Positions 1 to 12,268 of a stretch of DNA of 64,000 nt are shown here, in pieces; positions within the stretch are counted from its first letter, which is position 1; each line of letters opens with the position of its first letter. Where the stretch lies: the NCBI GenBank assembly GCA_033239005.1, contig BSQZ01000001.1:8986500-9050499 (forward strand), read 5' to 3'. A program made the position numbers and the translations under genes. The notes under the pieces were generated by a model. The model saw only the letters and a program-made list of their open reading frames with translations, ran no database searches and had not been told where the DNA came from. The stretch comes from Lamellibrachia satsuma (taxonomy: Eukaryota; Annelida; Polychaeta; Sabellida; Siboglinidae).

Positions 1-49
1 GTCAACACAGTTAAACATTTTACTCAAAACATCAACGCTAAGATGAGAT

Positions 50-170
50 CACCACACACGCACACTCACACACATTTGTCCTCCCAATTTGTTAGATCCA
101 AAATATGCTACTGCATAAACACATACACGCTAGGGCGCACGCATGCACGCACGCCGCACGCATGCACACA
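50..170. repeat. CA/GCAC-rich microsatellite patch in intron 2 of copy A
   Basis: Interrupted CACACA, GCACGCATGCACGCACG and similar tracts. The rest of 1-661 is AT-rich intron with no other recognisable element. Confidence 0.7.
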
Positions 171-959
171 CATTAAATACTGAAATTACTAAATTAGAAA
201 AGAGAATCCATCTTTATTTCCTTAGAAATAATGTTATTTGAATAAACTATTTCTACTTATAGCATTTGCATTAGTTTTAGCATTCAGAAGTGAAACTGGA
301 GTATTTGTTTTCGTTATTTTGTACATAATATATATGTACGTATGAATAAATAAACATTCTCTTCTCTGGTCTGTTCTGTGACAGAAACTATTGATGCACA
401 AGAGTGACGCGCATAATGGAAAGGTACTGGTCGGGAGCGTGAGCTGTTCCATTGTTCCTTGCTTGATGTCCACTCATCTTAATTAATTGATTTGGGCTGT
501 CACAATTCTGTTCCTTGCTGTGTCTACAAATACCCCAGTATTCATCTTGGTCCACAGCAACAGTGAGTGACTTATAATAGATCATCGAAATTTGCAAAAC
601 AAGCATCAAACCTGCGTCATGATTTATAATATTATGTTAACTATGACGTGTGTGGTTGTAGGTATGGGCGGGATACCTTTCTAAAAGGCGGCCGTGACAG
701 GCACAATGGTGATATTGTTGCCTTCCACTTGAGCAGGTAAGTTTCACGCTTTCCAGTGGCACACATACCCAAGTTTAGGAATATGTTGAAAGAATATCTA
801 TGTCAACATATCTTTGTCTTTTTGTCAGGACTCGGGTTGTCGTTCTTGTTAAGACACGTACAATTTGTTGATTATATTCTTTCAAGACATGTGGACTCTG
901 GTAACACTATTCTGTCGAAACATGGACTCTGGTGACAATGTTCCGTTGCTCTCCTCCTT

Positions 960-2216
960 TTCCCTGTGGTTTGACGTGAGGCTGACACCGATATCGGTAG
1001 TCGATTTATAATTCCCCTTCTTCTTCTTCATAAATAGTTCCGTTTTGCTGCTGTCTCCACTAATCGCCTCCACTCCCCCTATCCCTCGCCCTCGCTCTTC
1101 ATTCCCCTCCCACTCCCACTAAATCTCTCTTAACGCAGTCCTACAATCTCAGTCTGGGTCTTCCTCTTCTCCTTCTACCCTCCACTCCAAGCGCATCCGC
1201 CCTCTTCGTCAATCGTACCCCTTCCATTCTTTCTACACGTCCAGACCACCTCAGCCGGCTCATCAACTTCCTTGTGAAGCTCTCTTTCACACCAACTTCC
1301 TCCCTCAACTCCTCCAATCTTATCGCAAACTTACAGTCTCTCTTCTTTTTGTTCTGTCATCGCCATGGTCTCTAGGCCGTATGCTGGTGTAATGCGTCAG
1401 TTATGAACCTTTCCTTTTAGCTTTCGAGATATGTGTCTCCCATCACCCGTTCCACATTCCTCCACGCACTTGCTCCAGCTTGTACTCTCCTGCGAATGTC
1501 AGTCTCCGTGCTGCCAACTCCGTGCTGCCGTCCCGGCAAACCGCTCCACCCAGATGTACAAAGCTGTCTCGTTGGTTCAGTTTCTTCCGGTCCAGTTTTA
1601 TGTCAAAAAAATTTTAATACTGCTTGACCCAAAGCACCTCCGTCTGCTCTAGATTCATTCTCAGTTCATGTTTGCCAAATATGTCCTTCCAATCTACCGA
1701 CCCCTCCTGCATGTCTTCCTCACCGTCTGCTACTACTGCCAGGTCATCGGCGTATAGCAACTTGCGGAGAATGTCTCGTCCCAGCTTATACTCTCCTGCG
1801 AATTTCCGTCCCAGTGCTGCCCTCCCCGCAAAAAGCTCTACCCAGATATGCAAAGCTGTCTCGTTGGTTCAGTTTCTTCCCACCCAGTCTAATGTTAAAA
1901 AATTTTTTTTACTGCCCGACCCAAAGCACCTCCGTCTTCTCTATACTTACTCTCAGTCTATGTTTGCCAACAATTTCCTTCCAATCTACCAACCGCTCTT
2001 GAAGGTCTGCCTCACTGTCCGCTACTACTGCCAGATCATCGGTGTATAGCAACTCGCGGAGAATGTCCCATGTACTCGCTTTCCTGCTGATCACCTCCAT
2101 TACTGATATGAACAACAGTGGGCTTAGGGCACTCCCCTCTCTCAGATCGACGTCCACCCTGAATTCCTCCAATATTCCCGGTCCGCACATTACTCTACCT
2201 TTTGTATCTTCATATG
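960..2216 (-). mobile_element. RTE-like LINE, 3' part (copy A intron 3)
   Basis: Minus-strand reading matches the intact-looking relative at 50064-52160: fingers/palm motifs GSALSPLLF and YADDLAV-type (here YTDDLAV at 1909-2229), then KTEVLWVG and the C-terminal RRRGRPRLRWEDC-like tail in broken frames. It is a pseudogene with many stops. The same element sits at the same place and antisense to FAM20 in copy B, so it predates the duplication. RTE clade is my assignment from the QQGFRRGRGTTDGMF / RLRWEDCVKRD style. Confidence 0.75.
1538..2070. repeat. About 291-bp tandem duplication inside the RTE of copy A
   Basis: 1538-1780 and 1829-2070 repeat the same RT palm region (ACCCAGAT...TCTCGTTGGTTCAGTTTCTTCC onward), giving two diverged readings of the ADD box. 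Copy B has one unit, so the duplication is private to copy A. Confidence 0.75.
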
Positions 2217-4988
2217 CAATATGCATCACAGAATCATGGGCAAATGAAGATATAGTAGATGCTGAGTTAGCACTGAAAGGCTATGTAATTTTTAGGAAGG
2301 ATAGACGAGAAAGAAGGGGAGGTGGAGTAATTTTGTATATTAAAGAATCTATCCAAGCATATGAAATTACACTGAAAAGTGAAGCAGATAGTGTGGAAGC
2401 AATTTGGTGTAACATAGTTACCAGGAACTCAACATTAACAATAGGAGTAGTTTATCGTAGTCCTAACATAGGACAAGAGGAAGATGTAAAATTACAAAAG
2501 GCGATAAGGGAGGTGAGCAAGGGAGAATATGTTATAATGGGTGATTTTAACCATGGCCATATACAATGGGAATCATTGTAGATAGTGCTGGAGGGGACGA
2601 CCATCAGTTTCTACTTCTAACACAGGATTGTTTCCTTACTCCACATGTCTTGGAACCAACTAGAGGTGGGAATGTGTTAGATTTAATTTTGTCTTCTCAA
2701 AATGAATTATTTGACAATGTGAAAGTACACGAACCTTTGGGTTCAAGTGACCATAACCAAATCCATTTTAATATAAAAGTAAAGACATATAAAAAACAAT
2801 GGAGGAGGAACTTCAACAAAGGCAAATATAAAGTGATGAGAACATATCTAGCAAATATAGATTGGAATAATTTGCTGAAGAACAAGATAGCAACAGAATG
2901 CTGGACTTGTTTAAAATATGAGATTGAGGGCATTATTGGGAAATTTATTCCATTAAGAAAACAAGGGAAAAGATCCAGGAAAAAACACCTGTCAAAAGAA
3001 GCTATTAGAAAAATTGCTCACAAACAGATGCTGTGGAGGGTCTATAAACACACTGGAAATGTAGAAGACTACACAAACTACAAAGAGGCACTTAACCTAG
3101 CTATAGCTGAAATTAGAAAATCTAAAAGAGCCTTTGAAAAAAAATTGGCAGGTAATATAAAAATGACAGCAAGAGTTTCTATGCTTATGTAAGGAGTAAA
3201 CAGATAGTTCGAGATAAGGTCGGACCACTGGAAAACAACAGTGAAAACATAATTTCAGATGGGTTCCAAATGCAGAGATCCTGAATGAGTATTTCAGCTC
3301 AGTTTTTACCACAGAAGATATCAGCTCACTTCCAGTTCCATTGACTAAATTTGAGGGCAATAAATCAGAACATTTAGGGCAGTTATTTGTAACTCCTGAA
3401 ATGATATCAAAGAAAATTAAGAATATGAAAGATAATAAATCACCTGGAGTTGATGGGATACCACCAAAACTGCTAAAGGAAATTGTTGATCAAATCAGTA
3501 CACCACTTGCAAACTTATTTAACTTGTCACTAGAAGAAGGAATAGTTCCTTCAGAATGGAAAGAAGCAAACATTACGCCGCTATTTAAGAAGGGATCGAG
3601 GAAGAAGCCAGAAAATTACAGACCAGTGAGTTTAACATCAGTTGTATGTAAATTACTCGAAACATTAATTAGAGACCACATGGTGGAATTCCTCGTAAAA
3701 CATAAATTAATAAATACATCTCAACATGGATTCCTAAAAGCAAGGTCATGTCTAACCAATCTCTTATGTTTTTTTAGAAGAAATTACAAAGTGGGTAGAT
3801 GACGGGTCACCAGTGGATTTTGTCTACTTAGATTTTCAGAAAGCTTTCGATAAAGTGCCACATCAAAGATTGTTACTTAAACTAAAAGCCCATGGTATAG
3901 GCAATGATGTAATCAACTGGATAGAAAAGTGGCTTACACACAGAAGACAGAGAGTAATAGTAGATGGTGAGATTTCAAACTGGAAATCTGTTTTGAGTGG
4001 GGTACCACAGGAATCAGTATTAGGCCCTATGCTATTTTTAATATATATAAATGATTTGGAGGATGACATATCTAGCAAAGTATTCAAATTTGCAGATGAC
4101 ACAAAAGTATTCAGAAAGGTTACTAATGATACAGATAACCACAGTTTACAGGATGATCTGGAAAAATGAGTTAAATGGTCAGAAAAATGGCAAATGTTAT
4201 TCAATTTTGGGAAGTGTAAATGTATACACATAGGACATGGAAATATGGACGAGGAATATAAAATGGGGGATGCTGTACTAGGTAGAACCACACAAGAAAA
4301 GGATTTAGGAGTAACATTTAATGCTGACATGAAAGTTTCAGAGCAATGTGGGATTGCTGCTTCGAAAGGAAATCAAATTCTAGGGCTAATTAGGAGAACT
4401 ATCACGTATAAGGAGAATCATCTAATTGTACCCCTGTACAAAGCAATAGTTAGACCACATTTGGTATATTGTATTCAAGCATGGAGGCCATATCGTAAAA
4501 AAGACATAGATAAGCTAGAAAGAATACAACGAAGAGCAACTAAGATGATTCCAGAATTAAGAGACCTTAGTTACGAAAGTCGCTTATTACAATGTGGTTT
4601 GACAACACTAGAGACCAGGAGACTAAGAGGAGACCAAATAGAAGTGTTTAAAATAGTGAACGGTTATGAGGATGTTGATATGAATATGTTCTTCAAACTT
4701 AAAGAAGGCAGTACAACCAGAGGACACAAAGCAGTTAAGGAGCAGTGTAGGTTGGACATGTACTCTTTCTCACAGAGGGTGATAAATGAATGGAACAAAC
4801 TGCCAAATGATTGTGTTAATGCTAGTAGTGTGAATATGTTTAAAAATAGAATTGACAGATATTTGATAAGGGCGGGCTACACATAGATGAGAAAATTGTT
4901 GGACTCTCGATAAGCCAATGGCTTCCTTGTCCACTTGCCATCTGGAACTTGTTGTTCGAGATGGCAATCTTGTTAAATCTTGTTAAAT
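2217..4988 (+). mobile_element. CR1-like LINE, 5'-truncated, nested in the RTE
   Basis: Broken ORFs give, in order, an AP endonuclease part (ITESWANEDIVDAEL, GGGVILYIKE, VVYRSPN, MGDFNHG; 2222-2581), a linker (2566-3192), reverse transcriptase (DNKSPGVDGIPPKLL, NYRPVSL, HGFLKARSCLTNLL, YLDFQKAFDKVPH, SGVPQ, FADDTK; 3341-4169) and the CR1 C-terminal segment (GLTTLETRRLRGDQIEVFKI, FSQRVINEWNKLP; 4194-4886). The 3' end is TCTTGTTAAATCTTGTTAAAT, a short terminal repeat of the kind CR1 elements carry. Removing it rejoins the RTE sequence as seen uninterrupted at about 51.1 kb. Several frameshifts make it inactive. Confidence 0.88.
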
Positions 4989-6010
4989 GTGACTTCGACC
5001 GTCCTCACCTCCGCCTCTGGGACACAAATCCACCTCAATGTGGCCATGGCCATATCTCTAGGAATTGTGTAGTATGTCTTTTCAAGGTTTATGATTCCCA
5101 GAGCCATATTCTCCTGTCCCTCTAGTTTCTTCTCTACCAGGTGTCTCATAGTGAACATCCCGTCCGTCGTGCCTCTCCCTCTTCTGAAACCTTGTTGTTC
5201 TTCTCCCATTTCACACTCCACTATCCTCCTAATCCTTCCATCCAGAACCTTTCTAACAACTTCAGGATAGGCTCAGCAACGTGATACCTCGGTATTTTCA
5301 AGGGTCATAAACATCTCCCTTCATTTTTATATAAGGACTATCAACCCCGTCCGCCACTCCTCTTGCAGCTTTCCCTCTCTCATGCAGGTATTTAACAATC
5401 GCCTTGTCCACCTAACTCCAACATGTTCAGCCATTACCAGCATCTCCACTCGCACTTCACAAATGCCTGCCGCTCGTCCTCTCTTCATCTTCTTCCTTGC
5501 TCTCTCTACCTCTGCATCCACAATCTTAATCTCCTTAAGCTTCAATTGTCTTTCTACTGCACCTTGTAGTTCTATTTCGCTGTTACCCTTTGGTACAGCA
5601 GCTCCTTAATATACTGCTCCGACATCTTTCCTGTCAGTGACTAAATTCCCATTCTGTCTTTGATTACTGATCTAGTGTTTACATCATTGCTCTCTTGGGC
5701 CATCTTATATATCAACTTCTTTCCGCATTCCTCATCTAACTTTCTGTATAGTTCCTCCTCCATTTCCCTCTATGCTTTGTCTCCGGCTCTCCTAGCCGCC
5801 TTCTTCTTCTGTCCGTACATTTGATGTAATTCGGTTGTTCCCATTCTCCTTGATCCCTTCTATCATCTTCCATATCTCTCTCTGTCTCTCTCTCTCTCAC
5901 TCTCTCTCTCTCTCTATCTTTTCTCCGATTGCTTTTGCTACTTCTTCTGTCCACCACGTTAGCCTTTTCCTGCTTGATGATGATCCCCTTTTCCGGACGT
6001 TCTACCACAC
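4989..6010 (-). mobile_element. RTE-like LINE, 5' part (copy A intron 3)
   Basis: Continuation of the RTE across the nested CR1. Minus-strand readings EEQQGFRRGRGTTDGMF (4973-5221), GRAAGICEVRVEML (5327-5545) and VVDRRSSKSNRR (5736-6008) match the copy-B element at 50.06-51.0 kb. An AG/CT-rich run at about 5875-5920 corresponds to the (GA)n of copy B. Confidence 0.75.
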
Positions 6011-7279
6011 AGCTCCTCTGCTACGCCAACAAAAGCATCTTTGATGATTTTTTGTTGTGTGAAGACATTTAAACTCTGATTACAGTGTTGTCGTAAAGCT
6101 AAACAAAAGCCATGCTTTGGGGCAATGCAAAACAAGAGTGAATAAAAACTAATCATTTGTAACTACAACCAAGAATACCAGGTTGGGGTTTTTCTCAGAA
6201 TTGGTTCTAAAAGTGGAAGATTCTGGTCAGATTTCCATTACACTGGGGGCTGGCATGTTTACTGAGCGAACAATAAGCGCCTGGTAGTTCTAATAATTCG
6301 ACTCCGTAGAAACGCATCAAGTACCTTCTACCGAAATCGAAGTGATGTCGGCAGCAACGCAAACTGTCAATCAAGCGCGCCGCACAGTCTCAAGGGATAA
6401 GTTTAGTTAACAATGGACAACATATGTTGCATACGTTTAGTTTAGAATTGAAATTGAAATGCTGTGTGTTCAACAAGGTTTCCCTAGTAAACCACTGGCG
6501 TAATATTCTTGATTGTAGTTGTAAATAGTTATGTTTTCGCAACTCTTAAGGGTGAAAGGGCCCAAACCATGAGTTTTATCTCGCTATAAGGTAGGTGGAC
6601 TATTGCAAATGTTCTGTTCAGACAGATAGATTCGAGTATCAAAGTTATGGCAAGTCAAATTTATACTGTCAAGAGAGCACATATCCAGGCTGTTTTGCAG
6701 CAATATTTGTTGTAATGTCGTTACTTTATTGTTGAAGACACAAAAATAATTGTTTTTCATTGTTTCACATTTGTCATAATTATTTTCAGATTGCTTCGCT
6801 ATCGCTGCGTTCCGTTGGCTGTAGGACGAATTATTGACCTTAAACGAGAAATTATTCCGGTGGCCACCAAAGCACTACTTGACCATTTTTACATTAAAGG
6901 TATGTCATCCAACAGCCAAATTATCTATGAAATATTGGACAAACACTTACAAAAGTTTCATTAGATGTAGCATATTAACAACATTGTCATAGTAACGAAC
7001 CACATTTGTGATGTGCACAATGTTGTCTTTCTGGTCATTGAAATGTGGATTTCAACCAAAGTCACAGTTCCATTGTTCTCTCGGCAGGTGGAAACACTTG
7101 TTTCTATGGCAACCTGAGACTCTGTAGTGATAAGACCAAGGGCGTGTGTGCAGACGGGGTACTGCTTGAGGGGACCATAATCATGTGGCTGCCTGAGAAA
7201 GGAAAGCTGCAGTCTTCTGTGTACCCATAGAAACAGTCAAGGAGAGTGACAGCCAGGTGAGTGCACACTGTGTCTCCAC

Positions 7280-7360
7280 TGTCGCGTGCGTGCGTGCGTG
7301 CGTACGTGTGTGTCTATGTATGTATGTATGTATGTATGTATGTATGTATGTATGTATGAA
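7280..7360. repeat. TGCG / TATG tetranucleotide microsatellite in intron 5 of copy A
   Basis: Short TGCG repeats pass into about nine TATG repeats. Copy B has an expanded ACGC version at about 48799-48842. Intron 6 of copy A has a similar GTGC/ACGC patch at about 8145-8215. Confidence 0.8.
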
Positions 7361-8856
7361 TATACGCGCTAACGCACACGCTCGCCCACTCATTCACACG
7401 AACGCACGCAAAAAAACACGCTTTCCTCAACTCAAATTGGGACAATGGTTTCCACTGGCTGCAGTCCAAAGACACTGTGAGTGCTTAACCAATCAAATTT
7501 GTTACTTTTTGGTTACCTTTGCTTTATTTTATTTGGCATCGCTTTTAACTGGCATACTTTTATTTGGTACAGCTTTGATTTGATGTTGTTAGGTGGGAGA
7601 ATGATGTCGGCTACTGTGGCTACATAAAGAAGAAATTGTTTGCTAAAGGACCTCGTCTTCTTGATTTGATTAACATGGCAATTAGCGACTACCTAATTGA
7701 CAATACAGACAGGCACGAATACGATACATTTACCAACAGCAATTGGGGACCGAACAGCGCGGTTATAATGATAGATAATAGCAAGAGGTAAGTTGATACA
7801 TATACAATGTCAAACATTGGCATTAGCAAATGTTTGCCATAATATGAACATGATGTGATTATTAAGAATGATGTGATGTGATAATCGTGTATGCCATAAT
7901 GTGTACATGATGTGTACATGATGTGATTATTAAGAAACAGTTCATACTTTATTTTATGATAATCATTCTGCAATCAATTATTGATACTACATCACTATTC
8001 AGTTGCTTCAGGGTGAGGATCGGTGCGAGTGTGGTCAACACAAACATTACAGATGTGCATGTAGCACTTTTAGCCGTTTGTTTGATGCCGCTGCTATCAG
8101 TGATGGGCTTCTTGTTTATTTTGTCCATTTTCACATGTGCGAGGTGCTTGCGTGCGTGCGTGCTTGCTTGCGTGCGCGCGCACACGCACGCACGCACGCA
8201 CATACATATATACACACATTTTATGTTTTATATACCACAAGCATCGTAATATTTGCTTGTAGTTTGGGACATCCATTCTATGACACAAGAACATTACTAG
8301 CACCTCTGTACCAGTGCTGCATGTAAGTTATAAGTATTATTACTTCAATGCTTCTCCTTTCCAGCATATCACTAATATTATTTGTATGCTTAATGTGTAC
8401 ATCTAATTTGTTTAGTCGTTTTGGATAAAAGCTTTTGATTTGATTTGATTTGAAGTTTCAATTATATTCTTGCTGAGCACTGTGTCAATATACTCATTCA
8501 AACTATATTTTACTGATTGATACAGGTTTGCCTATATTGAACCGTTTCAGAAGTTTCTGATAAGAATGTGTGTTCTCGTTGTAACGCACTGGCCTTGTCG
8601 GTGTATTTTGGTTGCGCAATCCATTAACGAGTTAACGAGTTGTTTTCTTGACACCAGGGTGCGCCAGCAGACATACGATCGCCTGCTCGAACTGAGTAAC
8701 GGCACACTGAGTCGAGTCCTACGCCACCTGTTGGCCCACGACCCGATAGCACCGGTGATCAACGAGCTTCACTTCGCCGCAATTGACCGACGACTGGGTC
8801 ATGTTATTGAGATGATCCAAGATTGTATAGCAAAAACGGTTCTCATTAAAGGTTAA

Positions 8857-9650
8857 TATAGCTGGCTTAATATTTGTTATTAAAAGGTGGTTCACTAATT
8901 TATGTTATGGACTTGATGTCGACATAATTAATAATATCCAAATTGGGGCAAACCAATCATATGCCCAGACATGGGGGTCATTAGTACATGTAGGCATGCC
9001 TGTCAACTTCCCGTCATTCGTGCTGAGTCTCCATCATTTTGTCATAGCCAATAAATCTCCATCCCGGAGTTTGAAATCTTTGCTTTGTAAAGAGTAGGCC
9101 AGTTTGATTTAATAACTATTTGTATTAAGTCATTAGGACGCATTTAGTTGATATATTATACATCTAAATTAGCAACAGAAAAGCAGGGTTCGACAAGCTT
9201 GTAGCTCAACCACCCAAATGGATATTGACAAAGTACACAGCGTGCCAAAAATTGATAATGTTTTTATTAGAAATAAATAAAGCCGTTTAATCCTGACATT
9301 TGCAAAATTGGTTTGACCTCGGAAGTAAAAAAAATTCGGGAACCGGGACAGCCCTTGAAACTCTGGATGGGCCCAGCTATGGAAATCTAATTTGAAAATT
9401 TGGCCAGGACACTGTTCAGCGGTTGAGACGGAGGGTGGTTTAACAAGTTGAACCAATGGTAAAGTTTAGTGATTGGATCTGGTCCTATGGATCAGTCAAA
9501 ACTCATCACTACTAATTAAGCTCACTTCTGACAAGTTGAAAATGCTAAATTAAAAATATATAACATATACCGGTACATTGAAGGCATATTGTGATATATA
9601 TCACGCAGAAAGAAATACTGCAATATACCGATTATATCGCGCAACAATAC
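8857..9650. other. 3' flank of FAM20 copy A; contains the unoccupied site of the giant palindrome
   Basis: No ORF of note. A poly(A)-signal-like AATAAA is at 9050-9055 (AATAAC in copy B) and another at about 9278 is kept in both copies. The sequence at about 9385-9400 (reverse complement of TTAGATTTCCATAG) is the uninterrupted equivalent of the palindrome insertion site. Confidence 0.6.
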
Positions 9651-9873
9651 CTTGAAGTATTTCTATCTTCGCACGCAGGCGTTCGCGAAGGTCTTCGCAG
9701 CTGTCTATAGAGCTGCCGAAGCCTGTATCCTCGTCATCCTCCAAGCTGTCAGGTTCCTTCACATCATTGGCATCACCTTCATTATCCTCAGCCGTCTTCT
9801 TGTTTCGTTTCTTCTTCTGTTTCCTTGTCCCTGTTTGGGAATTTACAACATTGATGTTCTTTTCTGTGTGCAT
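9651..9873 (-). CDS. First-exon-like coding segment of a lysine-rich protein, possibly SURF6-like
   Basis: Minus-strand reading MHTEKNINVV..., then a basic KQKKKRNKKT run, an acidic stretch (EPDSLEDDEDTGFG) and SCEDLRERLRAKIEILQ, ending at a GTATTG donor (9650-9645). The conserved end SSIDSCEDLRERLRAKIE is kept in the partial copy at 20668-20740, suggesting selection or recent origin. The LRERLRAKIE pattern is reminiscent of SURF6-type nucleolar proteins, but this is weak. Downstream exons were not found. It is antisense to and convergent with FAM20 copy A. Confidence 0.45.
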
Positions 9874-10084
9874 TTATTATCCATTTTGGCAGCATTCCCA
9901 CCAAAAAAGTTCTGTCGAAATTAACATGATAAAAATACAAAAATAACCAATACGATTTAATAAACAGTTCTGTAAAACATCGGACCTGGAAGCCTTGAAT
10001 ATAGAAATCTCAGTGTCTATATTTGGTCAGATGTTAAAAAAAAAGCTAATTATCCCGCTTATGGTCACCATGAAACCACAAAGC
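9874..10084. other. AT-rich unassigned sequence
   Basis: No ORF or repeat recognised between the SURF6-like exon and the inverted repeat that begins at about 10085. Confidence 0.4.
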
Positions 10085-10387
10085 TAAAGTGGACATTTTA
10101 AGATGATCCAGAGATTACGAGGCGCCGTAGCGGACAAAAGGGTGATGAAGCGGCAAAACCTGTAAAGTTTTGTGAGAATCGTCGAATTCTGCAAGAACCT
10201 TATAGTTCTGTGAAATTGATCGAATTCTGCGAGAACCGTCAAGTTCTGCAAAAATGTGCAGCGAAGTAATGCCACAAAAAGCATAATTATAATATACTAC
10301 CCATATAAAATTGGCTAAAAGCTACCATTACAGAGTCATTTATATTTCATATATTTTCATGAATCACTCACAAAGTTATTCCCACAG

Positions 10388-10465
10388 AGGACAATAAATG
10401 AATGGAAAAAAACTCTTGTAAATGCTAGCAACGTGAATATGCTTAAAATCAAAATTGACAGTTAA
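10388..10465 (+). mobile_element. CR1 3' fragment
   Basis: ATAAATGAATGGAA... and AATGCTAGCAACGTGAATATG match the INEWNKLPN...NASSVNMFKNRID coding end of the CR1 at 4770-4870, heavily mutated. Confidence 0.65.
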
Positions 10466-10523
10466 AACAACGCCACAAGACGGCCTGCAGAATACATAAC
10501 AAAGTCAGTGTAACTTTACGTGT

Positions 10524-10597
10524 GGGCTGTCGTGGCTTAGCTGTAGAGCGTCCGCTTTACCCAAGGAAGTTCACTGGTTCAATCCGCGGTATGTCAG
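10524..10597 (+). ncRNA. tRNA-derived sequence (SINE head or tRNA pseudogene)
   Basis: A-box TGGCTTAGCTG (10533-10543) and B-box GGTTCAATCC (10576-10585) at tRNA-like spacing. The anticodon and T stems pair poorly and the acceptor stem does not close, so it is not a working tRNA. The surrounding repeats favour a tRNA-derived SINE remnant. Confidence 0.45.
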
Positions 10598-11641
10598 ATT
10601 TACATTTTTTCTTGTTTAATGTTCTTATTACTATTACTTTATCAGTTATATTTAGTTCAATATGCGCTTTTGTTTAATTTCGCTGATTGGCAATGTGTGG
10701 TACTAATTATTTCCAAGTGTGGTTTAGGATCGACTAAACAAATAAACTGGTTATGATGTTAAACACCAAATAGAACGTGCGTTGATTTCTTGCAAAATTC
10801 AAAGATTTTGGCAGAACTCGACTTTTCTTGCAGAACTCGACAGGTTTTACCGTTTCATCACCTTTTTGTCTGCTATGGTGCCTCATAAGAGACAGCCGTT
10901 TTATAGCATATACCTACTTCAGCACTGCAACTTGATGATAAATTATTTTCTCAAAATTTTTTAGTATATTTATTATTTATCCATTCTCCTGGTACTACCA
11001 TATGGCATATCACCAAGTATATTTATGAAATGTTTTGGTACAATTATGAATGATTAGCATCATATTTAATAATCTGCATAAAGTAGACATTCAAAGAAAA
11101 TTAATTGAACATTAATAAAATTTTGAATGCTACCCAATAAACAATATTACAAGGACTGTAGTCCATATTAAATCACGTTGATATATGATATTAGCCATGG
11201 TGGCATTGTAGTCCAATATTTATCAACTTACCATGTCCGTTACTGTCATGCTGCATCAGTTTTGCCTGTATCTCAGTAACAATTTTAAACTACTGGGGGT
11301 CCAGTTTTGCCCGCTTCCATTTTGCCTTTGCTGACAGTTCTTGCGGGGAATGTTTTTTAAGCTAAATTTGAAAACAGACCAAATACCAAATACATTTATT
11401 ACTATGCAGTATCAAGTTGGACTCTGAAAGCCTGCAATAATAATTCATAAAATATAACTATTCATCAGAGGAATATTTATATTTTATGAATTATTACTGC
11501 ACTCAAAAAGGAAGTTAATCCACTTCTACACTATTACTAGTATATACCACATTTGTTTGCAATTATTATTTTTTATGATCTTCTGTTAGTTATACAGTGC
11601 ATTATGTAGCTAGACTCCAGGAGCTGTTTCAGGTGGTGCAG

Positions 11642-11780
11642 GAAGGAACAGGTCAGTCAGGAGTGAAGTGTAAGGGAACAGGTCAGTCAGGTTATGAAGT
11701 GTAGAAGAACAGGTCTGTCAGAGAATGAATTGTAAAGGAACAGATCAGTCAGGGGATGAAGTGTAGAGGAACAGGTCAGG
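11642..11780. repeat. About 31-bp minisatellite, five units
   Basis: GGAACAGGTCAGTCAGG recurs at 30-33 bp spacing with the linker TGAAGTGTAGA. The surrounding 10901-11641 and 11781-12085 stretches are AT-rich with no gene visible. Confidence 0.75.
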
Positions 11781-12085
11781 GTGTTTTAACCAAAAACAAA
11801 CCGCTCCCCACAGTTATTTGAAGTTGTTGTTGTTGGTGGTGGTGTTGTGGTTGTCCAAATACTTGTCCACTTGTCATCGGGAGCATATCACGTGAGTGAC
11901 TATCTTGTTTAATCTCTTTAAAGTCGAGCCACAGTGTAGGATAAGTAGAGTCACACTTCGTAGGTGTAGGGCAACATTTACGTAGACCCAAACTTTCATA
12001 ACAATTCATCCAGCACAATTACGATACAACAGCAATGGATACAAACACATCACTAACAAGTCAATATGTTTGATTAATAAGTCAA

Positions 12086-12222
12086 TGTAGTGTTTTCTGG
12101 TTAGCATACAATACAGCATACAATACAAGTTCGTAAATCAACCGGTACTTTATTCACCTCGCCATGAGGGTGTCTCTCCCCGAGATATTCTCCCCCGTAT
12201 TATTACAATAGATCATGCCACA
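12086..12222 (-). repeat. 3' LTR of the Gypsy element
   Basis: 137 bp, preceded by target duplication GTCAA and bordered inside by the polypurine tract (plus-strand TCCTCCTTTCTC at 12223-12234). Confidence 0.95.
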
Positions 12223-12268
12223 TCCTCCTTTCTCATATTTGGTCAGAGGTTACCAGCACATGACCAGT

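Larger units (their letters stand above)
662..8856 (+). pseudogene. FAM20B-like kinase gene, copy A (exons 3-8, interrupted by a nonsense codon)
   Basis: Exons read from splice sites: 662-736, 6790-6899, 7088-7256, 7593-7787, 8263-8322, 8658-8856. Each is AG/GT bounded and exactly as long as its partner in copy B (75, 110, 169, 195, 60 and 199 nt), and phases join. The product shows FAM20 landmarks: DRHNGDIVAFHLSR (exon 3), NTCFYG and CADG cysteines (exon 5), catalytic DNTDRH and metal-binding IDN (exon 6), LYQCC (exon 7). A TAG at 7228-7230 replaces the TGG of copy B, truncating the protein before the catalytic loop. All exons are otherwise open, so the lesion may be young. Exons 1-2 would lie left of base 1. 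Intron 3 (about 6 kb) holds an antisense RTE with a nested CR1. By family the intact enzyme would be a Golgi kinase. I see no reading that bypasses the TAG. Confidence 0.85.
10085..10900. repeat. Inverted-repeat element with roughly 110-170-bp diverged arms
   Basis: Left arm about 10110-10260 (GCGGACAAAAGGGTGATGAA, AAAACCTGT, GTTCTGCAAGAA-type motifs) and right arm about 10785-10890 read as diverged reverse complements. TTCTGC-type motifs are reiterated inside each arm. The interior holds a CR1 remnant and a tRNA-like sequence. It is probably a non-autonomous DNA element or a composite. Confidence 0.5.

Noticed and set aside
10524..10597. Functional tRNA gene
   Set aside because: A- and B-boxes are good but the acceptor, anticodon and T stems do not pair properly.
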